A stretch of DNA of 13,586 nt, taken from contig QMZU01000009.1 of assembly GCA_003663345.1 (NCBI GenBank), forward strand, positions 1 through 13,586. Reading direction: 5' to 3'. The translations under genes were made by a program, and so were the position numbers. This DNA is from Candidatus Aenigmatarchaeota archaeon. Its GTDB lineage: Archaea; Aenigmatarchaeota; Aenigmatarchaeia; PWEA01; B50-G16. Of the stretch, positions 1 to 6,760 are shown in pieces; position 1 is the first letter of the stretch, and each line of letters begins with the position of its first letter. The notes below the pieces were generated by a model. The model saw only the letters and a list, made by a program, of their open reading frames with translations, did not search any database and had not been told where the DNA came from.

Positions 1-613
1 AAACAACCCCTAACAACTTCCTGAAGACCTGCGTGAAAGTCACCGAGAGAAGTATGTACCAGCCTATCCAGCCAAGTTTGTCTCCGATGAAGGGGAGCGC
101 AAACGGGAGGTTGACTATTGTTCTTGAGAGCGCGAGTTTTTTTGTTTCCGGGTCGTAGCTCTTGAGGGTGAAGATGTAATCGCCGATGCGCAGGGTATCT
201 CCAATTCCAAACTTTTCTCCGTTTATGATGAAGCTCTCATCGGAGAGGGTTACCTCCTCTTTGATGGAGTTGTACTCGAGGAGGCCGGAGCCGTTCTCGA
301 AATGAACAACAGCGTCGCCGTAGAGCGCAGGGCCGATGAAGATGAAGAAGGGTATCACCACTGCAAATGTTAACATCATCGGTTTCATTGTCATCTGCAT
401 CTGCTTTGAGCTGAGGGACATCATCTCGCTCATGTACTTTTCCATCTCTTTTTTCTTCTTCTCCTTCTTGGCCCTGTCTATCTTCTTCTTCAGCTTCTCC
501 ATCCTTTCTCTCATTCCCTTTATCTCGTTCTGGTCCAGTGTGAACTTGTAGATCAGCGCTATCAGGAAGGAGAGGGAAGTTGTGATCAGGAACAACTCGA
601 GTGCTGCGCTCAT
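1..613 (-). CDS. DUF106 / EMC3-like (archaeal YidC/Oxa1 superfamily) membrane insertase, 3' end cut by window edge
   Basis: 204 codons are open from ATG 613 to the left edge without a stop, so the C-terminus is missing. My translation shows a first hydrophobic helix at residues about 4-22, a highly charged Lys/Glu coiled coil at about 27-66, a Met-rich stretch leading into a second helix at about 75-97, a polar probably beta-rich segment at about 98-170, and a third helix at about 179-197. This helix, coiled coil, two helices plan is that of archaeal DUF106 proteins, relatives of YidC, Oxa1 and EMC3 that insert membrane proteins. The start lies 4 bases after the SecY stop, behind AAGGTGA that overlaps that stop, which suggests coupled synthesis with the translocon. 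Many archaea carry adenylate kinase between secY and this gene; here it is absent. The family call is firm; the insertase role is inferred from family work. Confidence 0.88.
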   Translation of the reverse strand, partial: MSAALELFLITTSLSFLIALIYKFTLDQNEIKGMRERMEKLKKKIDRAKKEKKKKEMEKYMSEMMSLSSKQMQMTMKPMMLTFAVVIPFFIFIGPALYGDAVVHFENGSGLLEYNSIKEEVTLSDESFIINGEKFGIGDTLRIGDYIFTLKSYDPETKKLALSRTIVNLPFALPFIGDKLGWIGWYILLSVTFTQVFRKLLGVV

Positions 614-617
614 AATA

Positions 618-1997
618 TCACCTTCCCATGAACCTCCTCAGTGCCGGGTGCATGTCCTCAAGGTGCTGCCTTGCAAGCTCCTCATAGAGGTTGTAGATTA
701 TCATCACTGTCAGGAGTATCCCTGTCCCTGTCCCGAGGGCGCCGGTGAAGTCCGCGAAGGCGGCCAGAAGGCCAACTGTCGCACCGCCCAGAACAGCCAG
801 AGCATTTATGTACCGTTTCAGAACCCTCTCTATTATTCTGACATCCCTCCTGAAACCAGGGACGCTCAAACCGATGTTCTGTATCTGCCTGGCAACGTTC
901 TTTGCGCTCATCCCTGCTGTCTCAACCCAGAATATTGAGAATATGACAGAGCCGATTATCATGAAGAGCGCATAGGTTATCCAGCTGAAGGCAACCGGCG
1001 GGATACCGTTACCGGATACTACAGATATCACCAGGTTTGAGAGGTTCGCCTGTCTTGGCGGGGTTATCCAGTATATCAGGCCTGAGACAGGGTTTCCGCT
1101 GGCATCGAATGTCCCGAGCAGAGGGATTCCCCTCTCAGCCATCATTTTGGCCCAGAGCTGCATGTTGGCAAGGAGTGCACCCACAAGTATGACAGGTATG
1201 TTTGAGGTGTAGAAGAACCTCAGCGGCCATCTCCTTCCAAAGCCACGGACCTGGCCAAAGGCAAGGGGTATCTCAACCCTCAGGGACTGTGCATAGACCA
1301 CGAAGAAGAATACCACTATCGTGAATATCAGAGGCAAGAGTGATATGAATGCGTCCAGAGGTCTGCCGCTTATGAAGCTCAGGAGAGCTGAGGGGATTGC
1401 GCCTGCAGGACCTCCCTCACCGAGGAAGCTGATGGAACCGATGATTATTCTTTTGGATATACCTGCGGCGATGAAGAGTGAAACACCTGAACCGAAGCCC
1501 CATTTGGAGACCACCTCGTCCATGAGTATTATCAGAATACCGCCTGCGGCTAACTGCAGTATCAGGAGCGGGACCACGTATGGACCAAGTGCAAGGTTCG
1601 GGGGTATGGCACCGAATATCACGACTGCAATCGCCTCGAAGAAGCAGAACAGCATCGCCAGTATCTTCTGCGTGCCCATGAACATCAGCCTTCCCACCTC
1701 GGTGCTGGTGTCCCACTTCAGTATCCCGGACCCGTTCAGGAGCTGGAGGATGATGGAGGCGGTGACTATAGGACCTATACCGAGTGTGATTAAAGAGCCC
1801 ATGGCTGAACCGAGAACTATTTCAAGGAACTCAAAACGGGCAACAGCCTCCTGGTCAACACCCCAGACTATAATCTGGCTCATGGCGTAATAGAGAATCA
1901 GGATTATGCCTGTCCATTTCAGCTTCTCCTTGAAGGTCAGCCTCTTCTGGGGGCTTTCTACTCCTGGTATGAGTTTCAGGATATCAAGATAGTTCAA
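618..1997 (-). CDS. secY: Protein translocase subunit SecY (Sec61 alpha homologue)
   Basis: This 459-residue protein has about ten hydrophobic segments and the archaeal SecY opening: a short N-terminal helix, IPGVESP, FKEKLKWTG, then the first membrane helix. SecY forms the protein-conducting channel in the cytoplasmic membrane with SecE and Sec-beta, which are not in this window. The GSGVSLFIAAGISKRII region and the basic cytoplasmic loops match the family, and the length is normal. The start is TTG at 1997. An in-frame TGA lies immediately upstream and no ATG or GTG follows for many codons, so TTG is the only reasonable choice. GGAGG sits about 8 bases before it. The start overlaps the end of L15 by 14 bases, and the EMC3-like gene follows after 4 bases. 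The weak start codon may hold SecY below ribosomal protein levels; that is inference. Confidence 0.97.
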   Translation of the reverse strand: MNYLDILKLIPGVESPQKRLTFKEKLKWTGIILILYYAMSQIIVWGVDQEAVARFEFLEIVLGSAMGSLITLGIGPIVTASIILQLLNGSGILKWDTSTEVGRLMFMGTQKILAMLFCFFEAIAVVIFGAIPPNLALGPYVVPLLILQLAAGGILIILMDEVVSKWGFGSGVSLFIAAGISKRIIIGSISFLGEGGPAGAIPSALLSFISGRPLDAFISLLPLIFTIVVFFFVVYAQSLRVEIPLAFGQVRGFGRRWPLRFFYTSNIPVILVGALLANMQLWAKMMAERGIPLLGTFDASGNPVSGLIYWITPPRQANLSNLVISVVSGNGIPPVAFSWITYALFMIIGSVIFSIFWVETAGMSAKNVARQIQNIGLSVPGFRRDVRIIERVLKRYINALAVLGGATVGLLAAFADFTGALGTGTGILLTVMIIYNLYEELARQHLEDMHPALRRFMGR

Positions 1998-2415
1998 TCA
2001 CTTCCCCTCCCGCTTCCTCCACCTTTGACTTGGCAGAGGCGGATGCAAGGGGGACCTCAACTGTGACTTTTCTGGTGATCCTCCCGTTGCCGAGGAGTTT
2101 GTCAAAGCCGAGCTCCTTGAGATTTATCTTCAGCTTATCGGGTTTCAGCTTCTTCTCGTGGATCATCTTCTCGAGCATGAGGTCCAGTTCTTTAAGGTTT
2201 ATGGTCACAAGCTCCCTTCTGTTGGGTCTGGTGAAACCTTTCTTCCCGAAGTGGTCCGGGAATTTCTTGAGAATCATGAGCCTTTTATGGGACATGGAGC
2301 CGGCAAAACCTCTTCCTCCCTTGCTCCCCTTGCCCCTGTGCTTCTTCTTGCTGCCCCAGCCATGGGTCTTGCTACCGCGCATCTTCCTCACTTTCTTTAC
2401 CCTCTTCACAACCAT
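1984..2415 (-). CDS. rpl15: Large-subunit ribosomal protein uL15
   Basis: 143 residues with the typical Gly/Arg/Lys-rich N-terminal half (RGSKTHGWGSKKKHRGKGS, then KGGRGFAG) that threads into 23S rRNA, followed by a globular C-terminal half ending in SKVEEAGGEVIEL. The length is normal for an archaeal uL15. ATG 2415 is chosen because AGGTG lies 6 bases before it, overlapping the L30 TAG stop. A GTG at 2424 is also in frame and would add three residues. L15 is in the same frame as the upstream L30, separated only by TAG and these few codons. Its 3' end overlaps the SecY start by 14 bases, the conserved L15-SecY junction. Confidence 0.96.
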   Translation of the reverse strand: MVVKRVKKVRKMRGSKTHGWGSKKKHRGKGSKGGRGFAGSMSHKRLMILKKFPDHFGKKGFTRPNRRELVTINLKELDLMLEKMIHEKKLKPDKLKINLKELGFDKLLGNGRITRKVTVEVPLASASAKSKVEEAGGEVIELS

Positions 2416-2424
2416 GGGGAACAC

Positions 2425-2871
2425 CTATATCATTCTTTCAAGGAGTTCGTTTATCTTCTCGCCCCTGTACCCGAGCTCGCCCTTCGGGTAGTGGCGGATT
2501 ATGCTCTTCTTGAAACCCTTGCTGGGAGGGGTCAGTCCAAAGAAGGGTCTCAGGCCAATATCTTTCAGCTTCTCACCATTCTGGAACCTCTTTATAACCT
2601 CATCCACACTCTTAACACCTATCAGGTCAAGGTTATCCGATAACCTCTTCCTTCCTATTCTTCCCCTCTTCTCGAAGAGCTTCTTAAGGATATCTTCATT
2701 CACCTCCCCCCAGGTCACGTAATCCTTCACCTTCCTCAACATCCCCTTGTAGGAGTCATTCTCCGGGAGGAGAACACAGGAGAACTTTCTTTTGAGGTGA
2801 AGCATCTCAAGGGTATCCTTTATCTCCTTCCTCACGTTTACGTTGCCTCTTAACCTGATAACAGCCCACAT
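2425..2871 (-). CDS. rpl30: Large-subunit ribosomal protein uL30
   Basis: 148 residues. The N-terminal ferredoxin-like fold is recognisable (MWAVIRLRGNVNVRKEIKDT, then HLKRKFSCVLLP), followed by the archaeal/eukaryotic extension with RIGRKRLSD and the C-terminal LRPFFGLTPPSKGFK segment, the longer form shared with eukaryotic L7. ATG 2871 lies one base past the S5 stop, with GGGTG 6 bases upstream, so it is preferred over the in-frame GTG at 2880, which would add MSE. The stop is TAG in the context TAGGTG, and the same frame continues directly into L15. It lies between S5 and L15 as in other archaea. Confidence 0.95.
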   Translation of the reverse strand: MWAVIRLRGNVNVRKEIKDTLEMLHLKRKFSCVLLPENDSYKGMLRKVKDYVTWGEVNEDILKKLFEKRGRIGRKRLSDNLDLIGVKSVDEVIKRFQNGEKLKDIGLRPFFGLTPPSKGFKKSIIRHYPKGELGYRGEKINELLERMI

Positions 2872-2872
2872 T

Positions 2873-3580
2873 TCAGACACCCTCTCCTGTGATCATACCG
2901 CTCCTCTTCTTGAAATCCTCGGTTATCTTGAGTTTGTTAAGATTCTTGAAAGCGTTGACAGTTGCCTTTATCAGATTTATCCTGGTCTGTGTCTGGCCGT
3001 AGGTCTTGGACCAGATATCCTTTATACCTGACAGCTGTATAAGCTTCTTGACCTCATCACTAACCACAAGACCCACTCCTTTCGGAGCTGGTTTGAGAAC
3101 TGTCCTCACACTTCCGGCCTTCCCTGTTGTCTGGGCTGGTATGGAATGTGGTGTACCGCACTCACACTCCCAGCTCCCGCATCCTCTTCTCACAGGGAAG
3201 ATGTTCATCTTGGCATCCTTTATGGCCTTTTCAATCGCGTCCCTGAACTCCGTACCACTTCCCTGTCCACAGCCGATGTAACCGTTTCTGTTACCAACAA
3301 CAGCCATGCAGGTCATCTTGTACCTCCTTCCTGACTTGTGCATCCTGGCGGTCCTCCTGGCAGGTGTTCTCCTTATACCACCACCCTTACCGGGTGTCCC
3401 GCCTATGAGAATGAGTTCATGTTCCAGGTTAGGGAGGAGCAGATCAACTATCTCGGGCTCTGTTATCTTCTTCCCTTCCCTGAATATCTGGTCAAGGGAG
3501 GTTATCTTACCTTCAAGTACATCCCTTCCCAGTTTTGTTCTGGGTACCCATTCCTCCACACCGGGTTTCATTTCTTCCAT
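2873..3580 (-). CDS. rps5: Small-subunit ribosomal protein uS5
   Basis: 235 residues, the normal archaeal length. The N-terminal section WVPRTKLGRDVLEGKITSLD and the double-stranded RNA binding part (RRYKMTCMAVVGNRNGYIGCG, with the preceding GTPGKGGGIRRTPARRTAR) are typical. The C-terminal domain has APKGVGLVVSDEVKKLIQLS and GIKDIWSKTYGQTQTRINL. S5 sits at the decoding-site side of the 30S subunit and affects accuracy. The ATG at 3580 is preceded by AAGGTGATC at 2 bases, inside the end of L18, which it overlaps by 13 bases. L30 follows after one base. Confidence 0.97.
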   Translation of the reverse strand: MEEMKPGVEEWVPRTKLGRDVLEGKITSLDQIFREGKKITEPEIVDLLLPNLEHELILIGGTPGKGGGIRRTPARRTARMHKSGRRYKMTCMAVVGNRNGYIGCGQGSGTEFRDAIEKAIKDAKMNIFPVRRGCGSWECECGTPHSIPAQTTGKAGSVRTVLKPAPKGVGLVVSDEVKKLIQLSGIKDIWSKTYGQTQTRINLIKATVNAFKNLNKLKITEDFKKRSGMITGEGV

Positions 3581-4065
3581 TCGATCACCTTATTCTTTAC
3601 AGCTTCAAAGTTTTTAACAGTATCCTCGGATATGTGCTTTCCCATTATCCTATCTTCAGAGGGAAGCATCTCCTCATCATGGGGGACATTCACACCGCTG
3701 TCCAGAACCCCCTTGAGGAAGGCATACAGTCGGTTTCCTTTGGTGCTCCTCTGCAGACCGATATCGAGTATCGCTTCTTTGACGTTTGATTTCTTCCCCA
3801 GCAGGAGACCGGCAAGGTACGCAGCCGGAAGATTACCGCAGTGCCCCTTCCAGCCGAACTTGAGGAGCTCCTTGCTGGTAACAGCCGCTATCGTCCTGTC
3901 ACCGTCCCTGTGGTACTCCACAAACTGTCCGTATGTGTAGTTGAGACTTCTTCTCACCACTAAACGGACCTTCCCGCTCTTCAGGAGAGCGAGTCTCTTC
4001 CTGTAATTGGTTTTCTTCTCCCTTCTCCTCCTGTGTGGAACTCTGTATCTACCGCTCCTCGCCAC
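3568..4065 (-). CDS. rpl18: Large-subunit ribosomal protein uL18
   Basis: 165 residues of the archaeal/eukaryotic L18 (eukaryotic L5) type, which binds 5S rRNA with L5. Recognisable parts are YRVPHRRRREKKTNYRKRLA near the N-terminus, LVVRRSLNYTYGQFVEY and GNLPAAYLAGLLLG. GTG 4065 is taken as start, giving MARSGRYRVP, because GGTGA lies five bases upstream. An earlier GTG at 4074 overlaps that element. The start region overlaps the end of L19e by 17 bases, so ribosomes must re-initiate or bind inside the L19e coding sequence. It is slightly shorter than many archaeal L18 proteins, without any missing core element that I can see. Confidence 0.94.
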   Translation of the reverse strand: MARSGRYRVPHRRRREKKTNYRKRLALLKSGKVRLVVRRSLNYTYGQFVEYHRDGDRTIAAVTSKELLKFGWKGHCGNLPAAYLAGLLLGKKSNVKEAILDIGLQRSTKGNRLYAFLKGVLDSGVNVPHDEEMLPSEDRIMGKHISEDTVKNFEAVKNKVIEWKK

Positions 4066-4510
4066 CTTCCTCACCTCTGAATCTCTCCCTCACGTACATC
4101 CTCAGGTGGGCCTTGCCTCTGAAGAACCCACCTTTAACCATCAAGTATAGCTTCCTGTAACTCCTTCTGCTCAGACCATTATCCCTCATCCTTCTCAGCT
4201 CCCTTCTCAGAGCCCTCACATTCCTCATCCATACCTCTTTCTTCGGCTCCTTGGCGGTCTTCTTTCCCTTCCTGCTACCTCTTCCTCTTCTCCTTCCCTT
4301 CTCCTTCTGCCTTGCTATTATTCTGGCCCTTCCCCGGCTCTGGTAATTGACCTTCTTCTTGGTTATCGCACCTTCCCTTATGAGGTTTCTGATATCCTCC
4401 TTGGTTATGGCCTGGGATATATCCTCAAGTCTGGAAGGATCCATCCATACCTTATCATGACCGCACTTCAGGATTTCTGCTGCCATTCTTCTCTGACTCT
4501 TCAGGTCCAT
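4049..4510 (-). CDS. rpl19e: Large-subunit ribosomal protein eL19
   Basis: 153 residues, usual archaeal length. It opens with MDLKSQRRMAAEILKCGHDK and VWMDPSRLEDISQAITKEDI, followed by the basic linker rich in GRGSRKGKK and the long C-terminal helix with LYLMVKGGFFRGKAHLRMYV. eL19 is an archaeal/eukaryotic protein that reaches across the subunit interface. ATG 4510 is preceded by GGTGATG at 2 bases, overlapping the stop of the zinc-ribbon gene. The stop codon is TAG in a CGGTAGATA context, the only TAG in the window not fused to a GGTG element, because the L18 ribosome-binding site lies further upstream inside this gene. Confidence 0.97.
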   Translation of the reverse strand: MDLKSQRRMAAEILKCGHDKVWMDPSRLEDISQAITKEDIRNLIREGAITKKKVNYQSRGRARIIARQKEKGRRRGRGSRKGKKTAKEPKKEVWMRNVRALRRELRRMRDNGLSRRSYRKLYLMVKGGFFRGKAHLRMYVRERFRGEEGGEER

Positions 4511-4518
4511 ACCATCAC

Positions 4519-4677
4519 CTAGTTCCAGAAGAACCCGTCGGAGGATTCTTCTGCGAGTATCACACCGAATGTGTTGAAGACCGCCCCGCAGACAGGGCAG
4601 CTCAGTGCACCTTCAACAAAGCCGGTCCCCTTCACACCGCAGAGGGGACAGTGCTTCTCGCCGAAGTTTATGAACAT
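4519..4677 (-). CDS. Small zinc-ribbon protein of unknown function inserted in the ribosomal protein operon
   Basis: I do not recognise this 52-residue gene. It fills the gap between L32e and L19e, which are normally adjacent. My translation starts MFINFGEKHCPLCG and ends SDGFFWN before TAG. Two knuckles, C10-P-L-C13-G and C27-P-V-C30-G, 13 residues apart, make a clear four-cysteine zinc ribbon. The tail is acidic and aromatic. ATG 4677 overlaps the last base of the L32e TGA, with GAGGT seven bases upstream; this is the same spacing as in the L23 site, so I prefer it to ATG 4680. Its stop is fused to the L19e ribosome-binding site (TAGGTGATG). The tight fit with both neighbours, the paired cysteines and the open frame support a real, co-translated gene. 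A ribosome-associated or RNA-binding role is only an inference from position. Confidence 0.8.
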   Translation of the reverse strand: MFINFGEKHCPLCGVKGTGFVEGALSCPVCGAVFNTFGVILAEESSDGFFWN

Positions 4678-5189
4678 CATCCCAACCTCTTCTCGAAGTA
4701 TTCTACAAGGCTTTTTCTGTTCTTACCCTTCTTCTCCATCTCCAGGAGTTTTCTGAAATCTAAATCCGAAAGCTTTTCAACCTTTCCCTTTACTTCCGAA
4801 ACCGAACCTGAGAGTATCTCATTGTAATCTATCTTGGCCCTCTTCTCGAGCTTCTCCTTTATCAGTCCAGGGTTGAGGACCTTTATACCCAGTTCCTCTG
4901 CCTTCTTCAGTATCTCCAACCTCTTCTTCAGACCAACAGAGCTCCCTATCCTCGCAGCCTCTTTCTCCTTGTCAATCTTCTCGAGGTCCTTTGGATTGTG
5001 GACCATCACTTCCCAGTACCCTGAGGGATGCCTTCCCTTGTTAGGGGAGCCGAATCCTGGATCAGGCATCCTTCCTTTGAACTTAACATATCTCCTCTGC
5101 TTGCTGTGCCTGCCTCTGGGCCTTCTCCAGACATCCTTCAACCTCTTCAGCTTCCAGAGCTGCCTCTTGAACTTGGGTTTCTTCCTCAT
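4677..5189 (-). CDS. rpl32e: Large-subunit ribosomal protein eL32 with C-terminal extension module
   Basis: 170 residues. The core is a standard eL32: FKRQLWKLKRLKDVWRRPRG near the N-terminus, then RHSKQRRY, GFGSPNKGRHPSGYWEVMVH, DLEKIDKEKEAARIGSSVG and GIKVLNP, ending around residue 113. After it comes about 55 residues not needed for the eL32 fold. The last 49 (Y122 to G170, with KLLEMEK, GKNRK and a final EKRLG) match the C-terminal part of S3 in this same operon. ATG 5189 overlaps the L6 stop (ATGA) and has AAGGTGA four bases upstream. The stop TGA overlaps the start of the zinc-ribbon gene. The core identity is certain; the function of the extension is unknown. Confidence 0.96.
   Translation of the reverse strand: MRKKPKFKRQLWKLKRLKDVWRRPRGRHSKQRRYVKFKGRMPDPGFGSPNKGRHPSGYWEVMVHNPKDLEKIDKEKEAARIGSSVGLKKRLEILKKAEELGIKVLNPGLIKEKLEKRAKIDYNEILSGSVSEVKGKVEKLSDLDFRKLLEMEKKGKNRKSLVEYFEKRLG
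4680..4826 (-). repeat. C-terminal module of L32e, shared with S3
   Basis: Codes residues 122-170 of L32e, from YNEILSGS through KLLEMEKKGKNRK to EKRLG. Over the last 43 residues the alignment with S3 residues 220-262 has no gap and 22 identical positions by my count. It looks like two or three short helices, highly charged. DNA identity is visibly lower than protein identity, so this is not a recent duplication. Confidence 0.8.
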
Positions 5190-5719
5190 AACTTCACCTT
5201 GGGTTTCTCAACTATGAATATTCCATCTATGAACTTTCTCCTGTCCTTTCCGGTGGGTGGTTTGGCAACGTTTTCAATATTTGCAGCGGTCTGTCCCACC
5301 TTCTCCTTATCGATACCTGAAACGATCACATCCTCACCTTCCACCTTAACAGTCACGCCATCCAGTATCTTGGCCTTTCTCGGTGCCTTCTCACCCAGAT
5401 AGTTCCTTATCACCACCTCGTTTCCGGAAACAGAAACGTTCATCGGGAAGTGCACATACACTATCTTGAGCTTGTACTCAAACCCTTCTGTCACACCCCT
5501 TATCATGTTCTTCAAATGTGCCTCGTAGGTTCCGAGGAGCGCCTTCACCTTCTTCCTTTCAACATCTGAACTGAAGACAACTGTGGAGTCCTTCTTCTCA
5601 ACCTTAATGAGCGGGTGGTTGAAGTTCCTCTCCAGCTCACCCTTCTCTCCACTGACCTTTACCCTCTTTCCGTCAACCTCGACGTTCACACCCTCAGGTA
5701 TCTCCACACTTCTCTCCAT
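5186..5719 (-). CDS. rpl6: Large-subunit ribosomal protein uL6
   Basis: 177 residues, the usual archaeal length, with the two repeated uL6 domains. The first opens VEIPEGVNVEVDGKRVKVSG and includes GEKGEL and KVKALLGTYEAHLKNMIRGV. The second has VNVSVSGNEVVIRNYLGEK-type strands and the C-terminal GKDRRKFIDGIFIVEK. uL6 sits near the factor-binding base of the 50S subunit. The frame is open further upstream into S8, but ATG 5719 is the start because AGGTG lies five bases before it, overlapping the S8 TAG stop, and the protein then begins as expected for the family. It overlaps L32e by four bases. Confidence 0.96.
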   Translation of the reverse strand: MERSVEIPEGVNVEVDGKRVKVSGEKGELERNFNHPLIKVEKKDSTVVFSSDVERKKVKALLGTYEAHLKNMIRGVTEGFEYKLKIVYVHFPMNVSVSGNEVVIRNYLGEKAPRKAKILDGVTVKVEGEDVIVSGIDKEKVGQTAANIENVAKPPTGKDRRKFIDGIFIVEKPKVKL

Positions 5720-5727
5720 AACAACAC

Positions 5728-6114
5728 CTAGTAAACATAACCCAGCAGGTTTCCACCAAGACCCTTCTCGATCGCCTCCTCGTGATCCATCACTCCCTTG
5801 GATGTTGTGAGTATAAGGATACCGAAACCTCTTGCCGGGAGGTACCTCTCCTCCCACTTCTCGAACTCATCCTTCTTCACAGCGAACCTTGGCTTTATGA
5901 CGTTGCAGTTGTTTATCCTTCCGGTAAGGTTTATCCTGAACATTCCACTCTTCCCATCATCTATGAACTCGAACTCGCCTATGTAATCCCTCTTCTGCAT
6001 AACCGAGAGCACGTTCTTCACGAGCTTCGAGGCCGGGACTATGCAGGTCTCCTTACCGACCCTCTCGGCATTCTTTATTATTGAAAACACATCAGCCAGT
6101 ATATCATGCCTCAT
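5728..6114 (-). CDS. rps8: Small-subunit ribosomal protein uS8
   Basis: 128 residues. The start [20 protein letters not shown] and the C-terminal [20 protein letters not shown], followed by GGNLLGYVY, are characteristic of archaeal uS8, a primary binder of the central domain of 16S rRNA. In bacteria S8 represses its own operon; whether this archaeal one does cannot be told here. ATG 6114 has AGGTGATC two bases upstream, overlapping the S14 TAG stop. Its own stop is TAG in the context TAGGTG, leading to L6 after eight bases. Confidence 0.97.
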   Translation of the reverse strand: MRHDILADVFSIIKNAERVGKETCIVPASKLVKNVLSVMQKRDYIGEFEFIDDGKSGMFRINLTGRINNCNVIKPRFAVKKDEFEKWEERYLPARGFGILILTTSKGVMDHEEAIEKGLGGNLLGYVY

Positions 6115-6122
6115 CAGATCAC

Positions 6123-6260
6123 CTATGAATACTTTTTGAAACCTATCTTTTCAGCTATCTCCCGGAAGCACTGTCTGCAGTAATAGAGACCGTACTTCCT
6201 TATCACACCTCCAGTTCTTCCACATTTCCTGCATCTCGGTGGTTGGCGCTTCTTCTACAT
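6123..6260 (-). CDS. rps14: Small-subunit ribosomal protein uS14, zinc-binding type, with in-frame TAG at codon 2
   Basis: Too short to be noticed easily, but unmistakable. After AAG 6254 the frame reads [16 protein letters not shown], then [20 protein letters not shown] and IGFKKYS before TAG. C-x2-C (RCRKCG) and C-x2-C (YCRQCF) are the zinc ligands of archaeal uS14. Nothing in frame after position 6257 can serve as ATG, GTG or TTG start. The only ATG in frame is 6260, and its next codon is TAG (6257-6255). A single change at 6257 (A to T on the plus strand) would give ATG AAG AAG AAG CGC and also restore an L5 stop at its usual place. A sequencing error, a recent mutation, recoding or a non-standard start are all possible. 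S14 identity is near certain; the 5' end is not. It overlaps the L5 tail. Confidence 0.85.
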
Positions 6261-6760
6261 ACAACCTCAACTCCGAACTTCTCTTTAACGAACTGAATCG
6301 CCTCCTCTTTTGTTATCCTGTGTTTCTTCCCGATCCTGCTGGGAATCCTCCTTCTCCTGATCCTGAACCCGGGCCTGCAGAGGGTCACGGCAACCTCAAG
6401 ACCCATTATCCCGATCTCAGGATCATATGAGGTTCCGGGTATCTCTATGTGCTCGTGGATCCCATATGAGAAGTTCCCTTCCTTGTCAAAGGAACTCGCC
6501 TTTAACTTCATGTCCTTTGCCTTGAGCGTTCTGAGTATGAACTCCTCGGCATCCGAACCGCGGAGCGTGACTATTGTACCTATCTCCCTTCCCTTTGGCA
6601 CACCAAAGGTGCTCCTCCTGTGGGTTTTGGTCTTTATGGCCTTCTTTCCTGTGAGGGATTCGAGGAGAGCTTTCGCTTTTTCGAGCCTCTCCCCCGGTTC
6701 GCCTATACAGATGTTCACCGTTGCCTTCTCAACCATTATCTCCCTCATAGGGTTACTCAT
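6203..6760 (-). CDS. rpl5: Large-subunit ribosomal protein uL5 with extended C-terminus
   Basis: 185 residues. [20 protein letters not shown] and [20 protein letters not shown] open the protein, [20 protein letters not shown] lies in the second half, and [17 protein letters not shown] is where archaeal L5 normally stops. Here translation continues for 18 more residues ([18 protein letters not shown]) that lie over S14 in another frame, because TGT stands where a TGA would be one base away. uL5 binds 5S rRNA with uL18. ATG 6760 is chosen because GGGTGA lies five bases upstream, and it gives the usual N-terminus; the earlier in-frame GTG 6769 overlaps that site. It overlaps the S4e end by eight bases. 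Core identity certain; the tail is probably not conserved. Confidence 0.95.
   Translation of the reverse strand: MSNPMREIMVEKATVNICIGEPGERLEKAKALLESLTGKKAIKTKTHRRSTFGVPKGREIGTIVTLRGSDAEEFILRTLKAKDMKLKASSFDKEGNFSYGIHEHIEIPGTSYDPEIGIMGLEVAVTLCRPGFRIRRRRIPSRIGKKHRITKEEAIQFVKEKFGVEVVCRRSANHRDAGNVEELEV

Noticed and set aside
5720..5857. 46-residue N-terminal extension of L6 reaching into S8
   Set aside because: The frame is open by chance over the S8 3' end; ATG 5719 has the ribosome-binding site and the family N-terminus.
6123..6260. TAG as a general sense codon (for example pyrrolysine) in this organism
   Set aside because: TAG ends L23, the zinc-ribbon gene, S14, S8, L30 and L19e at the expected family lengths, so it is a normal stop; only the S14 codon 2 case is anomalous.
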